The translations under genes and the position numbers were made by a program. The notes under the pieces were generated by a model that was not told where the DNA came from, did no database searches, and worked only from the letters and a program-made list of their open reading frames with translations. From positions 1-7,306 of the forward strand of contig JAKAAL010000195.1 of assembly GCA_021802375.1 (NCBI GenBank): a stretch of 7,306 nucleotides of DNA. The letters run 5' to 3'. The stretch comes from Bacillota bacterium. Lineage in GTDB: Bacteria; Bacillota_E; Sulfobacillia; Sulfobacillales; Sulfobacillaceae. Shown here in pieces: positions 5,900-7,306 of the stretch (the first letter of the stretch is position 1; every line of letters begins with the position of its first letter).

Positions 5900-5916
5900 G
5901 TTGTGATCATCTCAAC
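5900..5916. promoter_or_regulatory. Third 17-bp palindrome just upstream of marR
   Basis: GTTGTGATCATCTCAAC pairs GTTGTGAT with ATCTCAAC around one central C, with 7 of 8 positions matching. It ends four bases before the GGAGAGGAG ribosome binding site of marR. The sequence differs from palindromes 1 and 2, so it may bind another regulator or be a stem in the leader RNA. Confidence 0.4.
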
Positions 5917-5919
5917 TGC

Positions 5920-5933
5920 GGAGAGGAGTGATG
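5920..5933 (+). promoter_or_regulatory. Ribosome binding site and ATG that are out of frame with marR
   Basis: GGAGAGGAG (5920-5928) is followed by TG and ATG at 5931. GGAG 5920-5923 is 7 bases from the ATG. This is the best initiation signal in front of marR, but the ATG frame hits TGA at 5964-5966. Removing one C from CCC 5934-5936 would join it to the marR frame as MPIDNDRIAQIEYAVAVLVR. Confidence 0.6.
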
Positions 5934-5982
5934 CCCTATCGACAACGATCGCATTGCCCAAATTGAATATGCGGTAGCGGTA

Positions 5983-6408
5983 TTGGTCAGGCGTTTGACC
6001 GCGACCCGCCCGCGCAATCCCGGAGTCGCTAGGTTAGATCGTGCGGCCTATTTGATTATGCACGAGGTACTCCAAGCACCAGAACCGTTAACCGTTCAGG
6101 AATTGGCCTTGCGCCTACAGGTAGATTTATCAACCATGAGCAGACAAATTGCTGTAGTCGAGGGCAAAGGCTTGTTAGCGCGGGCACCGACTCAGGAGGA
6201 TGCCCGAGTGCATCGAGTTCAGCCTACGGAGTCCGGACTCAAGGAATTCCACTCCATGCGAACCGCACGTCACACCGTTTACCAGGAGATTCTTCGTGAC
6301 TGGCCGTCGGAAGACCAACAGCACCTGGCTGCCATCCTCCAACGATTGAATGATTCCATCCAGCAATACCAAAGTCGCGTACCGAAGAACGATGGTTCTC
6401 AGAACTAA
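5983..6408 (+). CDS. MarR-family transcriptional regulator of the divergent efflux gene
   Basis: From TTG 5983 the product is 141 residues, a cytoplasmic winged-helix DNA-binding protein that would act as a dimer. Visible parts are a helix with LDRAAYLIMHEVLQAPEPLT, the helix-turn-helix VQELALRLQVDLSTMSRQIAVVE, the wing GLLARAPTQEDARVHRVQPTESG (with the D.R.....T..G pattern typical of MarR), and a C-terminal dimerisation helix. The start is doubtful. TTG 5983 has no ribosome binding site, and the frame stays open upstream to TGA 5929-5931, giving helix-1-like IDNDRIAQIEYAVAVLVRRL before the TTG. The natural ATG 5931 with GGAGAGGAG is one base out of frame. The true protein is therefore probably about 17 residues longer, with either a one-base insertion (mutation or sequence error) or initiation at a rare codon. 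By context it represses the divergent MFS gene via the palindromes between them. Confidence 0.86.
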   Translation: MVRRLTATRPRNPGVARLDRAAYLIMHEVLQAPEPLTVQELALRLQVDLSTMSRQIAVVEGKGLLARAPTQEDARVHRVQPTESGLKEFHSMRTARHTVYQEILRDWPSEDQQHLAAILQRLNDSIQQYQSRVPKNDGSQN

Positions 6409-6731
6409 GGACTCACGAAAAATTAACTTGAATGATTCCCAAAGGGTTTGGGTGGGTTCTTCGCTCGGATTTTCTGTGGAGTTCGTTCTCCATTAAAACC
6501 GACGGTTCGCTCTAGAGAGCTGATTCAAAACGGTCACGTAAATCGAGACTTCGGCGGCCAAATAAAGCGAGACTTCACCGCAGGCGTCGCCCATCAATCG
6601 TTCCGCTTCCGTGGCAATCCCCACGAATCGCCGTATACGGCATTGATCGGGGGAATTACGGACCGGCGTCCTCGGATACTAGGGCGATGGCAGTGGCCAG
6701 TCGTTGGTCTGAGCGCCAAACGTTGAGCAAA
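6409..6731. other. Gene-free stretch after marR with mobile-element traces
   Basis: This is about 320 bases without a supportable gene. It contains AAAAATTAAC at 6419-6428, a small inverted repeat CCCAAA-GGG-TTTGGG at 6438-6452 (weak possible terminator for marR, no T-run directly after), and a two-copy 24-bp tandem repeat at 6538-6585. A 43-codon - strand frame from GTG 6624 to TAA 6493 owes its regular look (EVSLYLAAEVSIYV) to that repeat and is not counted as a gene. Confidence 0.45.
6538..6585. repeat. Two-copy 24-bp tandem repeat, IS21-end-like
   Basis: GTAAATCGAGACTTC (6538-6552) recurs as ATAAAGCGAGACTTC (6562-6576), 13 of 15 bases identical, with a period of 24. Closely spaced direct repeats of about 20 bp with a conserved GAGACTT-type core are characteristic of the multiple terminal repeats bound by IstA in IS21-family elements. 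No istA/istB gene is in the window, so this would be an orphan end or the edge of a lost copy. The repeat is seen; the IS21 link is inferred. Confidence 0.5.
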
Positions 6732-7306
6732 TCATTCCATTGGTGTGAGACCCCGCGCAATTTTAAGCGCGGTCGATCGCGTAGCCAACCGTCCGCGCGT
6801 GGTGACGGAATACGTGTGACCGTGCCACATAAAGGTTACTTGGACCGTGGACGGGGTTCGCGTCAGCCACCCCCTGCCCCAAGACAACCTCACGGATGCC
6901 GCTCCTTTGGGCCGCTCCAGCCGGCCGCCAGTTTCCTGTACGAGAACCTCAGGTTGCAATACCTGCCGCGCCAGGGCTAGCAAAAACGCGGTCGGATGGG
7001 AGGGCACCGTACCCATTGGGTCCCTCATAAACAGGTCAACGCTCGCCACGATATAGGGTGTGACTCGAAATTGCAACACCTTAAGGGCTGGGGACGAACT
7101 CAGCACTCCGGTGAGATCGCCTCGAATCACGACCGGATGCGTCTTCCCTAACCCGCGGGAATTCAAAGCGCTGCGGTAGGACCAAGACATGCCGCTCTGC
7201 AGCGGGAAATTGGGGACGATCCCCAAATAATACCCGGTTGGTGTCGTCCATGCCACCGGCTCCGGGGCCACGAGGGGCATAAATTGATCCGATGGCAGCC
7301 AAGAAG
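6732..7306 (-). CDS. Unrecognised protein, C-terminal part (5' end outside window)
   Basis: The frame enters from the right edge (first complete codon 7304-7302) and ends at TGA 6734-6732, giving about 190 residues. It stays open upstream of the first ATG (7280). That ATG has no ribosome binding site, so the real start probably lies beyond the window. I do not recognise the protein. The visible part alternates short beta-like stretches with few charged residues (TPTGYYLGIVPNFPLQSG, VLQFRVTPYIVASVDLF). The end reads STVQVTFMWHGHTYSVTTRG and then STALKIARGL. An end of the type 'W..G..Y.v...G...e.l..iA.sl' is seen in extracytoplasmic DUF4367/anti-sigma-like and LolA-like beta domains of Gram-positive bacteria, so a secreted or membrane-anchored sensor-type domain is possible. 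No transmembrane segment is visible here. A stem CCGCGC-8-GCGCGG (6753-6772) lies within its last codons. Confidence 0.6.
   Translation of the reverse strand, partial: SWLPSDQFMPLVAPEPVAWTTPTGYYLGIVPNFPLQSGMSWSYRSALNSRGLGKTHPVVIRGDLTGVLSSSPALKVLQFRVTPYIVASVDLFMRDPMGTVPSHPTAFLLALARQVLQPEVLVQETGGRLERPKGAASVRLSWGRGWLTRTPSTVQVTFMWHGHTYSVTTRGRLATRSTALKIARGLTPME

Noticed and set aside
6493..6624. 43-codon - strand frame with a protein-like look (GEVSLYLAAEVSIYV)
   Set aside because: The regularity comes from the 24-bp tandem repeat. The GTG start has no ribosome binding site.
6753..6772. CCGCGC-AATTTTAA-GCGCGG inverted repeat considered as a terminator
   Set aside because: It lies within the final codons of the - strand gene and is not followed by a T-run. 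It is noted only as a structural element.
1..7306. CRISPR array, tRNA or rRNA genes
   Set aside because: No regularly spaced repeat series, no cloverleaf-like segment and no conserved rRNA blocks were seen on either strand.

Overview
The window looks like a chromosomal accessory stretch from a Gram-positive bacterium of the Firmicutes type. Ribosome binding sites are strong (AAGGAGGG, GAGGAG, AAGGAGG), GTG and TTG starts are used, base composition is moderately GC-rich, and several gene families are common in thermo-acidophilic Bacillota. A Sulfobacillus/Alicyclobacillus-like host is a guess from these traits, not a demonstrated assignment.

Left part (1-3904, all + strand). The window opens inside the last codons of a NarL/LuxR-type response regulator. 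After a 217-base gap, whose last part holds a perfect hairpin directly before a strong ribosome binding site, come a FAD amine-oxidase-fold protein of the protoporphyrinogen oxidase type and a radical SAM/SPASM enzyme. Their frames meet in a TTGA stop/start overlap, so they are very probably translationally coupled. About 135 bases later lies a zinc-dependent medium-chain dehydrogenase. The oxidase has lost nearly all of the central helical (substrate/membrane) domain of its family. The radical SAM protein resembles a subfamily (TIGR04053) related to heme-biosynthesis radical SAM enzymes. Together these are three redox enzymes, possibly one small pathway, whose substrate cannot be read from sequence. 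A tetrapyrrole-like or peptide substrate is an inference.

Middle (3905-4638). There is no intact gene here. The region carries a decayed ISAzo13-family transposase remnant that abuts the dehydrogenase, then a GC-rich 12-bp hairpin, then about 200 bases without a recognisable gene.

Right part (4639-6408). A divergent pair consists of an MFS drug-efflux-type transporter (- strand) and a MarR-family regulator (+ strand). The spacer between them carries two 17-bp operator-like palindromes in opposite orientation and a third, different palindrome. The marR start region appears frameshifted by one base relative to the ATG that has the good ribosome binding site.

Far right (6409-7306). A gene-free stretch of about 320 bases contains a 24-bp-period tandem repeat that looks like the end of an IS21-type element. 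The window then closes in the C-terminal part of an unrecognised - strand protein whose start is outside the window.
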